A DNA stretch of 64,000 bases from Rhipicephalus microplus. Lineage: Eukaryota > Arthropoda > Arachnida > Ixodida > Ixodidae. The DNA is taken from NCBI RefSeq assembly GCF_043290135.1, contig NC_134710.1, positions 459,521,376 through 459,585,375 on the forward strand, written 5' to 3'. Both the position numbers and the translations under genes were made by a program. Shown piece by piece: positions 47,912-57,701 of the stretch (the stretch's first letter is position 1; every line of letters starts with the position of its first letter). The notes under the pieces are model-generated. The model searched no databases. It was not told the DNA's origin and saw only the letters and a list, made by a program, of their open reading frames with translations.

Positions 47912-48230
47912 CACAACGGGAGCATTGTCAACAAGGATAAGCATATTTATTTTTCAACAGTTTCGGGAGGGGTCCTCCCTTCATCAGGGGATGAGTTATA
48001 CTAACATAGACGTTCAAACTTTGTTGCTGCCGCGTCCCTCTCGCCTTGAAAGATGTTTGCAAGAGTGAGAGAGAACTAAAGTAACGAACGAAAACAAACA
48101 AAAAAAGAAAATGGAAGAAACAAAACACTGTGAACGCTGAGCGTGAAACCAGACTGTGCACATCCGAATGTCGGTGTAAGTCTACATCCGGTTCTCATCC
48201 TGCGCTGGTCTCTTCTCGACGTGTGTGGGG

Positions 48231-48278
<48 letters not shown>
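47853..48278 (-). mobile_element. Penelope-like element terminal fragment between (TA)n tracts
   Basis: About 320 bases are bounded on both sides by (TA)n microsatellites (47853-47910 and 48232-48278). Its minus strand contains CCCTGATGAAGGGAGGACC, then CCTCCCGAAACTGTTG, a block I associate with the pLTR of Penelope-like elements, which are known to encode hammerhead ribozymes. No RT or GIY-YIG frame is present, so this would be a terminal or solo piece. Family assignment is by motif only. Confidence 0.45.
47961..47987 (-). ncRNA. Candidate hammerhead-ribozyme core
   Basis: Minus strand: CTGATGA, then a GGGAGG/CCTCCC six-pair stem II with an ACC loop, then GAAA. These are the conserved core boxes. 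An extra A between CTGATGA and the stem, and unverified stems I and III, leave activity uncertain. Confidence 0.35.
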
Positions 48279-48282
<4 letters not shown>

Positions 48283-48513
48283 ACGCAAGAATTAAAAAAT
48301 CCACAGAACGACTCAAATGCGCGGAATCAAACTTGTAACCTCTGAAATGTGAGTGCGAGGCGTTCACCACTCAGTCACAAAGCAGCCCATCCTTCAACAT
48401 ACAAACGAGAAGCTACTTATACGTACCACTTACAGCTGGTGGCGGGCATCTCGGGGTGGGGGGACTATGGTGTTTTCAGCATTACCAGCAAGGCTGCGCA
48501 ATGAGCGCGCGTT

Positions 48514-49612
48514 TGGCAGCGGTGGTGACGGCTGGAAACAACGAACTTCTAGGATCACTCTGTTTTTTCAGTGCTTGTCGTATATACCAAGCCGTGTACG
48601 GTCACCTCGGCGCACGTGTTGCTCTTGCCTCGGTTTCATCGCCTGTCTCGTGCGTCATTGGTGGAACCTGCGTGGATTTCCTGCACGGTCAACCCGAGTC
48701 GATAATCGGCACTGCGCAGCTGCCTGGTTCATCCTTCCCGGATAAGTGGGACGGCGAAATCGACTTGGCATCATTCGGCAGCGGTGGTGACGGCTGGAAA
48801 CAACGAACTTCTAGGATCACTCTGTTTTTGCAGTGCTTGTATATACCAAGCCATGTACGGTCACCTCGGCGCACATGTTGCTCTTGCCTCGGTTTCATCA
48901 CCTGTCTCATGCGTCATTGGTGGAACCTGCGTGGATTTCCTGCACGGTCAACCCGAGTCGATAATCGGCACTGCGCAGCTGCCTGGTTCATCCTTCCCGG
49001 ATAAGTGGGACGGCGAAATCGACTTGGCATCATTCGGCAGCGGTGGTGACGGCTAGAAACAACGAACTTCTAGGATCACTCTGTTTTTGCAGTGCTTGTT
49101 TATACCAAGCTGTGTACGGTCACCTCGGCGCACGTGTTGCTCTTGCCTCGGTTTCATCGCCTGTCTCGTGCGTCATTGGTGGAACCTGCGTGGATTTCCT
49201 GCACGGTCAACCCGAGTCGATAATCGGCACTGCGCAGCTGCCTGGTTCATCCTTCCCGGATAAGTGGGACGGCGAATTCGACTTGGCATCATTCGGCAGC
49301 GGTGGTGACGGCTGGAAACAATGAACTTCTAGGATCACTCTGTTTTTGCAGTGCTTGTATATACCAAGCCGTGTACGGTCACCTCGGCGCACGTGTTGCT
49401 CTTGCCTCGGTTTCATCACCTGTCTCATGCGTCATTGGTGGAACCTGCGTGCATTTCCTGCACGGTCAATCCGAATCGATAATCGGCACTGCGCAGCTGC
49501 CTGGTTCATTCTTCCCGGATAAGTGGGACGGCGAAATCGACTTGGCGTCATTCGGCAGCGGTGGTCACGGCTGGAAACAACGAACTTCTAGGATCACTCT
49601 GTTTTTGCAGGT
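48514..49612 (+). repeat. Tandem array of about 259-bp monomers, likely LINE 5' UTR/promoter
   Basis: The word GGTGGTGACGGCTGG (or one-base variants) starts at 48521, 48783, 49042, 49301 and 49560, i.e. periods of 262, 259, 259 and 259. Four full units and a fifth of about 50 bases are present, nearly identical to one another. Open frames of up to 182 codons span units but shift register, since 259 is not divisible by 3. The last unit ends at TTTTTGCAG, after which unique sequence leads to the LINE ORF1. Confidence 0.9.
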
Positions 49613-49614
49613 TA

Positions 49615-49618
49615 GTGC
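49615..49618 (+). repeat. Left target-site duplication (GTGC) of the integrase-first element
   Basis: GTGC directly precedes the left LTR and recurs at 56236-56239 directly after the right LTR. Confidence 0.75.
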
Positions 49619-50311
49619 TGTTGTGACTGGGGGAATTTGTCGGGCCTTGAGCCATCCAAGGGTCAGGGCGAAGACGGGCCGAGGAGCCGGAGCTGATAAC
49701 TTGAACGATTTATTTACACTATTTTACATGATGTTGAAGGTAGCGTGTTACATGGAGTAAGCATCATACTAGATGATGGAAGGAAGCTCTCTCCCCGAGC
49801 GTCCTGCGCTCGCGTTTTTATGCCCCCGAAGAGAGAAAGTCACACCGCCTCCTTCCCAACCTGGGAAGGGAGGAGAGGCCCGCCCAGTTCGCTGCCCGGC
49901 GAGGGTGTAACACACACAATACACGACACCACTGGCACAGTGCGAGAACGGGGAGTCGGACGCGCCGAGATGACTCTTCGAGGAAACATCGCTCGGGAAA
50001 GGCGCCATGGAACGTGAGGAATGTCCCCGAAGATGAATACAAAGCGCTCGGCTCATTGTCCGCTGAATGTTGACGACCCAAGCAATGACCACTCCCTCTA
50101 GGCAGCCCAGACAGCGAACAGCCCCCCCCCCCGGTAATCTGTCGGTCGTGCGTGCCCAAAGGGCTTTTTGGCAAGACGAGCCGACGACTCCAAGGAATTC
50201 GCAGTACTACTGCTGTGTTGTTGCCGATTCTGGACGTCTCAGGACGCGCTGCGAAGCCGGAACCATTCCACGCGTCCAAGCGGCGCCCAGACATGGGGGC
50301 CGATCACAACA
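49619..50311 (-). repeat. 3' LTR of the integrase-first element
   Basis: 693 bp. On the minus strand it contains a TATA-like CATAAAAACG and an AATAAA about 90 bases before the end (plus-strand 49709-49714). It includes an 11-C run also present, with equal length, in the other LTR. Confidence 0.95.
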
Positions 50312-50940
50312 GCTCGTCCGCCGCCGGGAAAAAGGACTCGTAGATGGGCAGCCCAACGCTGCACCTTGAAGAGGCCTGGCAGCGCAGCAGCTCTGGAACG
50401 GCTGCGGCTCAGGTTTTCTCTCTCGCTCAAGTGGGGTCAGCAGGTCCGTAAGTAGTACTCTCCGTCGAAGGGGCCCCCGCAGGTCGAAGGCTGGGACTGA
50501 CATTAGTGATCAAATCCGCACAGTACCCAAGCAGCGACAAGGCGGTACACCACCCCTCCCGAGATATGCCAGGCTACTGAACTCTTAGCCCGTTGTCGGC
50601 ATAAAAGCAGCCACACTAGAACGTTGCCTGGAACGTCCCCAAACAAAGCAATATGGCAACGCTCCTAAAGTTTTGAAGAATTTACCTTAAATAAATTGCA
50701 CTCAAGCCGCAAGTCGCATAGCCTTGAGGCAAATGGCGAGTGAGAAGTGAGAAGGTCGGGAAACTCAACTAACAAATTATATCCCTTTCTCAACGTCTGG
50801 CCGTGGCAGGCAGACTAAGTAACAGGTTCACCATGCAGTAAAGGTTAAAAAAAAATCCAAAACGAAAAGATACACGGAATGACATAACAAAATAAAAAAC
50901 CCGGGCTGTCGTAACTCAATCGGAATGCGCTTGCTCCTTA

Positions 50941-53900
50941 TCACAGGAAGCCTCGGCTGAGAGCATCAGCATTTCCATTATCCCGCCCCTTTTTGTAGCG
51001 GATCTCAAAATTATGTTCTTGCAGTGCCAAACTCCATCTCAGTAGGCGGCCATTTTTAGGCGACATATTCCGAAGCCATGACAAGGGACAGTGATCTGTC
51101 TCGACAAGAAAGGGCGAGCCGGCCAAGTAGCACCGAAGCTTGTAAATAGCCCACACTAAGCATGCACACTCTTTCTCTGAGGTGCTATAAGCCTCCTCAC
51201 GTGTGGAAAGCTTACGACTAATGAAAAGCACGGGGTGCTCCTCTCTACTTTCATCTCGCTGACTCAGAACAGCCCCAAGACCCCTTTCACTAGCGTCGCA
51301 CTGAAGTACAAAAGGTCGGTTATAATCCGGAGCTCGTAAAATCGGTTGAGACGTCAGTGCTGCTTTCAAAGCCTGGAACGAACTTTCCCTTAACTCGTCC
51401 CACTGGACTTTAACGGGCTCTCCCTTCCTTAAACTGTCGGTCAGAGGACTGGCGATCTGTGAATATTTGGGGATATAGTGTTGGTAATATCCAGTGAGGC
51501 CTAGAAAGGCCCTGATATCAGTTTTAGTGACAGGTCGGGGATAGTTCTCGATGGCGGCAAGTTTTACCTCGTGGGGCCGCCGGCATCCTCGCCCAACAAT
51601 GTGCCCTAGATACTCTACTTCCGCCTGTCCCAATTGACACTTTTCTGCTTTAACAGTGAGGCCCGCGTTCCTTAAGCGCGTCAAGACGTCCCGCAAGTGG
51701 CTCAGGTGTTTTTCCCAGCTGTCCGAAAACACTGCAATATCATCTAGATAAGGAACAGCGTAGTTCTCTGCTCCCGCCAGCACACGATCCATGAGCCGTG
51801 AAAAGCAAAAGGGCGCGTTTTTGAGCCCAAAACTCATGACCAGGGGTCGGAAAGTGCCCAAGGGGGAGATAAACGCTGCGTATTTACTGGCTCGTTCGGT
51901 CATAGGCACCTGCCAGTAGCCGCGTGTGAGGTCTAGCGTGGAGACGTACTGAGCCCTGCTAACAGTTTCCACTCTCTCCTCTACGTTGGGAATAGGGTAC
52001 AGCTGGTCTCGCGTGACGGCATTCAGTTTCCGATAATCGATGCAGGGTCTCGGTTCCTTCCCGGGTGCTTCCACCAGTATTAGAGGGGAGGTGTACTCAC
52101 TCTCCGACGGGACGATGACACCAATTTCCAACATTCTTTGAATCTCGCGTGCGAGAATTTCCCTTTGCCTGGGTGACACGCGATAAGGCCGTGAAAGAAT
52201 GGGTTCATTAGAAGTTAGTTCAATGTCGTGCTCAACTAAATCGGTTCTTCCTGGCCGGTCAACGAAAGCTCCCTCAAACTCGCGCAGTAGGTTCTCCAGT
52301 TCTCTTTTCTGTTCTGCATTCAAATTCGAGTTACTGGTGACCGTGTCTAGCAAGATGTCGAGGGACTGAGAATCAGAAGCCTGCCCGGGAAAAGGAAAAT
52401 CTGTCTCTAATTCTTCCGGAACGTTAAGCGCGAGTTGAACTACTGCTGACCGCTGGTGGTAAGGTTTCATCAAGTTTGAATGGTAAATCTTTACCTCTTT
52501 CCGCCTTCCCGGTAGTTTGACCACATAATTGGTGTCCGACAACTTCTGCATAACCTTCGCAGGGCCCTCCCACTGAACCGCGAGCTTGTTCGCTTTAGAT
52601 GATGCTAAAAGCATCACCTGATCTCCTTCTGAAAACGAACGTTGACGTGCGTTCTTATCGTACAGACGTTTTGCTTTAAGCTGCGCCATTGTCATGTTCG
52701 CCTCAACGAGTTCTCTGCAGGTCTGAAGTCGCCCGAGTAAGCCCAACACATACTCGATCACAGTGGGATCCTCACCCCTCCCTTCCCAAGATTCTCGCAG
52801 CATGCGAAGTGGGGTCCTTAGAGATCTCCCATACACTAGCTCAGCGGGACTAAAGCCGGTGGCCTCGTGCGGCACAGACCTCAGGGCAAACATGGTGGCT
52901 GGCAAGCATGCTTCCCAATCTTTCCGATTCTCGTAGCACAATGCCCGTAATACCCTTTTGAGAACCGAGTGCCATGCTTCTACTGAATTGCTCTGAGGAT
53001 GTCTGACGGAACTGTGTATTATCCTAATGCCACACCTCTCCAAGAATGTGGTAGTTAGTGCGCTAGTAAACACACTGCCCTGGTCGCTCTGTAACTCTGA
53101 CGGGAAGCCTACTCTCGAAAACACTGAAAGCAAAGCATCCACTATTTCTACAGATGACTGCTCCTTCAAGGGAACCGCCTCCGGGAATTTTGTGGCAGGA
53201 CATATCAAGGTTAAGATGTAGCGGTACCCTGACTTTGTCACAGGCAGGGGGCCCACAACGTCCACGACAAGGCGGCGGAAAGGTTCACTAATGAGTGGCA
53301 CCAACTTTAAGGGCGCTTTCTGCTGGTCGTGTGCTTTGCCTATTCTTTGGCACACATCGCAGGATTGCACATACCTCTCGGTATCCTTGAAACAATTGGG
53401 CCAATAAAACTCCCTAAGTAGACGAGTCTTCGTTTTCTTTTTGCCAAGATGGCCCGACCACCCGCCACCGTGACACAGCTCCAGTACTTTGGCTCGGTAT
53501 TTCTGTGGAACCACTAATTGATCATAGTGCACCCCCTTCGAGTCTTTGTACTGACGGTACAAAATTCCGGCGCGGCGGTGCAAAAAGACGTTCTTCCGCG
53601 CCAACCCCTCCTCCACCATATCGCTCAACTTTTGCAGCGTTTTATCCTCGGCCTGTTCCGCAGCGATAACCTCCGGGCTTACTTTCGATAGCTCCAAGAA
53701 CCCGCCCATGCAAGGTAGCACGGAAAGAAGGTTAACTTCCTCGCTGGCCTCACTGGAACTCTTAAAGCTGCTTTCGCCATCGCTCGGGACGTTCTCCTGA
53801 TTCGCGTCTGCCCCTGTTTCGTCGGGGGCCTGTGCCTCTCTATTTTGGGAACTGCCGAGCTCCTTTGCGATCTCCTTTGCCTTAGACCGCGTTAGAGCAT

Positions 53901-55352
53901 GTACAGTGTGTTCTCCAAAGCTCAGACCTTTCTTTCTTAACAGGTCCTCCGAGTGGTTAGAAAAAAGGTAACCGTACTGCTTCGGCAAACTTTGTGACAC
54001 GGCAGCCTCTGTTTCCAGTTCTCCGAAGGGACCCTTGATGAGGACTTTGGCCACTGGCAGACACACACTGTCTTCCTGCGCTACCTGTCTGATCCACGCG
54101 CAGTCTCCGGTGAACCCATCCGCGGGCACGTAAGATGGGTGTATTACATCCATAGTGGCCGCAGAATCGCGTAGAACCCGGCAATTTTGCCCATTGACAG
54201 TCATCTCTCTTAAGTACGGTTCAAGTAACCTCATGTTCTCATCAGTATGGTTAAAAAGGGAGAAAACGAGTTTTTCCTTACGGCAACCCACTGCTAAGTG
54301 CCCCGGTTCATTACATCGATAGCACACAATGGGTTTCTTTGCCTCAAATGCTCTGTCGCGATTCTTATCCTGTTCTTTCTCTTTGCCAGCGCGTCCACTC
54401 ATGGTCGATTCCCCGTGCGTGTCTTTTTCATTCGTCCCTCCTGGTGCAATAGGGGCATAACTGTTGCGCTCAGACTGCTTAGAATTCTCACGGTATGGTT
54501 TCTTTGCGGGTTTGTTGCGCTCTCTTATTTCCTCACGCCTCATGGTGTACTCTTCAGCCAGTTCTGCGGTACGCTCCAAATTCTTTTCCCCGGGCTGATC
54601 TAATACCCATAAGCGTGCTTCGTCACTTAGAACGTTCAGGAATTGCTCCGTGCAAATCAACTCGACTACCTTGTCATGGTCTCCAAAAGCTCCCTCGCCC
54701 TTAAGCCACTCGGTGAGATTGCACCTCAGACTGTATGCAAAATCGGCAAATGATTCACTGCTACGTTTGCTACTATTTCTGAAACGTCGTCGGAAAGCTT
54801 CAGCAGACAGCCGATACCTCTTTAGTAGCGCACGCTTTACAATATCGTAGTCATTCGCCTCATCTCGCGGCAAACGAGCCAGTACATCCGCTGCCTCGCA
54901 TGGAAGCACGGTCAAGAGCATTTGTGCCCATAACTCACGCTCAAACTTGCCTTCGCAACTTCTCTCAAAATTGACCAAAAATAACCCGATATCCTCTCCC
55001 ATCTTAAAAGGATTCAGGAGGTCTTTTATTTTTGGTGCCTTGCTTACTGGAGCATTGAGTGTTGCGCCTCCTGAGGTAGTTGCCCGAGCTATTTCTAAGT
55101 CTAGGCGCTTCTTATCCAGTTCGTGCTTGCGCTCGCGCTCGCGCACGCGTTCCTGCTCTTCTTTATGGCGCTCGCGCTCCTGATCTTCCCTTTTTTTTTT
55201 ATATCCTCCCACAACTCCACGATCTCCTCGTCATCTCTGCTTGCCTCCATAGCCCTGATGACTTCCGCCTTTTTAAGATGTTTCCCGCAATCAATCCCGA
55301 ATTCCCCGCATATCACGTCTAGGTCCGATCTGTGCAACTTTCTCCAAGCCAT
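50941..55352 (-). CDS. Gag-pol polyprotein, order gag-PR-IN-RT-RH
   Basis: The main frame is 55212-50941 (1,423 codons, no stop). Numbering from its first codon: coiled-coil/charged region 1-40; gag capsid-like 55-235 (FADFAYSLRCNLTEWL); CCHC knuckle 297-310 (CYRCNEPGHLAVGC); protease-like site near 349 (LRDSAATMD); integrase zinc finger H581, H588, C618, C621; integrase acids D651, D710, E745; RT 1000-1180 with CIDYRKLN, LDLTRGYWQV, FGLKNAPFCF and YLDD at 1155-1158; RNase H 1300-1423 with QCDASERGLGAVL, TSEKEC and ADALSR. A preceding ATG frame (55352 to about 55200) encodes a SAP-like segment (LHRSDLDVICGEFGI...) and meets the main frame at an A10 run, one base out of register. Confidence 0.9.
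55191..55200 (-). other. A10 homopolymer at the frame junction of gag
   Basis: Ten T on plus (A10 on minus) sit where the ATG-initiated 5' frame and the long gag-pol frame overlap. This could be a real one-base indel, a sequencing artefact or a slippage site. Confidence 0.7.
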
Positions 55353-55523
55353 GGCTGCTACTTTTCTGCCGACAAGTTTCTCAAGGGAAAGCGTTGAAGC
55401 AAGGTTCCCGTGAACAGGCTTCCAACACTCTTGTTACCAGGAAGAACTAATTTAAGCCTGGCAACTCTCAAGGAGAAAAGGTCGTGCACTCACCAAGCCG
55501 GAGTCGAATTCCTGCGCAGATCA

Positions 55524-55541
55524 TCTCACCGCTGCCATCCA
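55524..55541 (-). promoter_or_regulatory. Candidate primer-binding site of the integrase-first element
   Basis: On the minus strand, one base after the 5' LTR, the sequence begins TGGATGGCAGCGGTGAG. TGG matches the complement of a tRNA CCA end. The tRNA is not identified. Confidence 0.55.
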
Positions 55542-55542
55542 C

Positions 55543-56235
55543 TGTTGTGACTGGGGGAATTTGCCGGGCCTTGAGCCATCCAAGGGTCAGGGCGAAGACG
55601 GGCCGAGGAGCCGGAGCTGATAACTTGAACGATTTATTTACACTATTTTACATGATGTTGAAGGTAGCGTGTTACATGGAGTAAGCATCATACTAGATGA
55701 TGGAAGGAAGCTCTCTCCCCGAGCGTCCTGCGCTCGCGTTTTTATGCCCCCGAAGAGAGAAAGTCACACCGCCTCCTTCCCAACCTGGGAAGGGAGGAGA
55801 GGCCCGCCCAGTTCGCTGCCCGGCGAGGGTGTAACACACACAATACACGACACCACTGGCACAGTGCGAGAACGGGGAGTCGGACGCGCCGAGATGACTC
55901 TTCGAGGAAACATCGCTCGGGAAAGGCGCCATGGAACGTGAGGAATGTCCCCGAAGATGAATACAAAGCGCTCGGCTCATTGTCCGCTGAATGTTGACGA
56001 CCCAAGCAATGACCACTCCCTCTAGGCAGCCCAGACAGCGAACAGCCCCCCCCCCCGGTAATCTGTCGGTCGTGCGTGCCCAAAGGGCTTTTTGGCAAGA
56101 CGAGCCGACGACTCCAAGGAATTCGCAGTACTACTGCTGTGTTGTTGCCGATTCTGGACGTCTCAGGACGCGCTGCGAAGCCGGAACCATTCCACGCGTC
56201 CAAGCGGCGCCCAGACATGGGGGCCGATCACAACA
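55543..56235 (-). repeat. 5' LTR of the integrase-first element
   Basis: 693 bp, one visible difference from the other LTR. Followed on plus by GTGC. Confidence 0.95.
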
Positions 56236-56329
56236 GTGCCGCTAAAGGTTTTAAAGTAGTAATTTACGATTTCTTCGGTGACCACCGCTGCTGCAAGTGC
56301 CCATATATTGTTATTGTTTATGCTTCACA

Positions 56330-57083
56330 CCATGCCTTTTTGTGCTGAGCTTGCAAAAAAAATTGATCAGTTAGAAGCTTTGTTCAAGAGTCAGTCGGAC
56401 GAGGTTGTTTCTGATCTTGTGAAAAAATGCTCAATAAGACTGTCATCAGAACTCAGCAGTGTTGAAATGAAACTGGAAATAGAGGCACTAACCAAAAGTG
56501 TCGACATGCTTAACTCGTTGGTTGAAGAATTCCGAGCACAGAATGTTGGTCTGACTGCAGACAACAAAACGCCCAAAACTGCAAATACAGCAATGGCCAA
56601 ACGTCTGTCAGAACTTGAACAGTACTTTCGAGAAAACAATGTAGAAATCAAGGGCGTAGCCTGCACACAGGGCGAGAACTGCCTTGCGCTCTTGAAGGCT
56701 GTTGGCGATAAAATAAGCTGTCCAATTTCTGAAGCTGACATTGATGTTGTCCACCGCGTGCAGACAAAGTCTGGATCAGCCAACAAGAATATTATTGCCC
56801 GCTTCTCCTCTAGAACAAAAAGCAGGACTTCATCACCAAGGCGCGAAAGGCTCGCATAAATTTGAAATATCTCGGATTCCCCGGCCCTAATCATGTTCCC
56901 ATTTACATTAATGATCACCTGACCCGCGAAAACAAAACTCTGTTCGCAAAATCTCAGTCAGTGAAAAGGGACAAAGGCTGGCAGTTTCTTTGGACTGAAA
57001 ATTGCCAAATAAAAGCCAGAAAGACGGGTGACAGTCGAGTCTTCCGTATCTCGTCTGAGGGCGATTTATCTATATTTCGATAA
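56330..57083 (+). pseudogene. LINE ORF1: coiled coil plus FP25K/ORF1p-like C-terminus
   Basis: An ATG at 56330 begins MPFCAELAKKIDQLEALFKS. Heptad-like coiled coil runs to about residue 110 (AMAKRLSELEQYFRENNVEI). Then comes the LINE ORF1/FP25K-type block VEIKGVACTQGENCLALLKA, DIDVVHRVQTKSG and NIIARFSSR. At about 56815 the frame shifts by one base. The rest (KYLGFPGPNHVPIYINDHLT, LFAKSQSVKRDKGWQFLW) is in the next frame and ends at 57083. Such proteins bind LINE RNA. The break inactivates this copy unless it is a sequencing error. Confidence 0.65.
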
Positions 57084-57189
57084 AGACCAGCAGGCCGAGT
57101 AGCTAACTTAGTGCCTGAACGTATTGCAATAATGCCATCTTATTTTTCGCCTTAGCAACTTCAGTCCTTTATTTTAAACTCATGCCTCT

Positions 57190-57439
57190 CTGCAATTTAC
57201 TTCAATGCACGAAGTCTAAAAAAAACATTATGATGAAATCTCTGATTTTCTGGCCTCTTTAGACCACAAGTTTTCACTTCTCTGCATGTCAGAGACTTGG
57301 CTATCTCACGCAGACGGCAATTTATACGGATTTCCTTCTTATACTTCCGAATACTGCCACCGTACACAACAAAGCTATGGCGGTGTCGCTATTTTTGTAT
57401 CTGCAAATCTTCGTTACAAACGGCGGAACAACATAATAT
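57190..57439 (+). pseudogene. LINE ORF2 start: endonuclease, first part
   Basis: Plus-strand reading gives YFNARSL, DEISDFLASLDHKFSLLCM, SETWLSHADGNLYGFPSYTS and GGVAIFVSANLRYKRRNNII. SETWL holds the catalytic Glu of APE-type endonucleases. Cut at 57439 by the Ty3 element and resumes at 63001. A frame change lies near 57220. Confidence 0.7.
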
Positions 57440-57677
57440 TGACACAATGTGACTTTAAATTACGCGCGCTAGCAAATACTTGTGCCTTCTAGATGATTTG
57501 CGATGCACGAGCCTGCGGGACCCAGCTGCGCGCGAACCGGGTTGAAAGAAAAGAAGAACGTAGAGGAAGAGGCAGAAGGCGATCCTCGAGACAATCTAGC
57601 TGTGCTATAATTTTCGGGCACAAGTTCGCCCAGCCTACGTTAGCTTATTAAAAGAGTTTATTGAAAAGTGCGTTACA
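57440..57677 (+). repeat. 5' LTR of Ty3 element B
   Basis: 238 bp with TATA-like GCTATAATTTT near 57610 and ATTAAA near 57650 as a possible poly(A) signal. Confidence 0.9.
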
Positions 57678-57681
57678 AATC

Positions 57682-57697
57682 TGGTGGCAGTGCTGGG
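57682..57697 (+). promoter_or_regulatory. Candidate primer-binding site of element B
   Basis: TGGTGGCAGTGCTGGG begins four bases after the LTR (AATC spacer). It is similar in form to the TGGTGGAGTTGCTGGG of element A. Confidence 0.65.
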
Positions 57698-57701
57698 TGT
57701 G

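Larger units (their letters stand above)
49619..56235 (-). mobile_element. Ty3-type LTR retrotransposon with integrase before RT (Gmr1-like)
   Basis: 6,617 bp, minus strand. Two 693-bp LTRs (49619-50311 and 55543-56235) have perfect TGTTGTGA...TCACAACA ends and only one difference seen by eye (TTTGTCGG versus TTTGCCGG), so insertion was recent. A single gag-pol frame encodes, in order, SAP-like N-terminus, gag, CCHC, protease-like region, integrase, RT and RNase H. That integrase position is the Ty1/copia arrangement, but RT, RNase H and integrase are Ty3-type in sequence. Such elements form the Gmr1 group, first described from deuterostomes. The 629 bp after pol hold no further gene. Confidence 0.9.

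Noticed and set aside
48353..49324. Overlapping frames of up to 182 codons across the monomer array
   Set aside because: The 259-base period shifts the frame each unit and the frames do not share a consistent start; better explained as a non-coding tandem promoter.
49769..50503. Several 90-158-codon frames repeated identically at 55693-56348
   Set aside because: They lie inside the two identical LTRs and are explained by LTR duplication; no known protein pattern.
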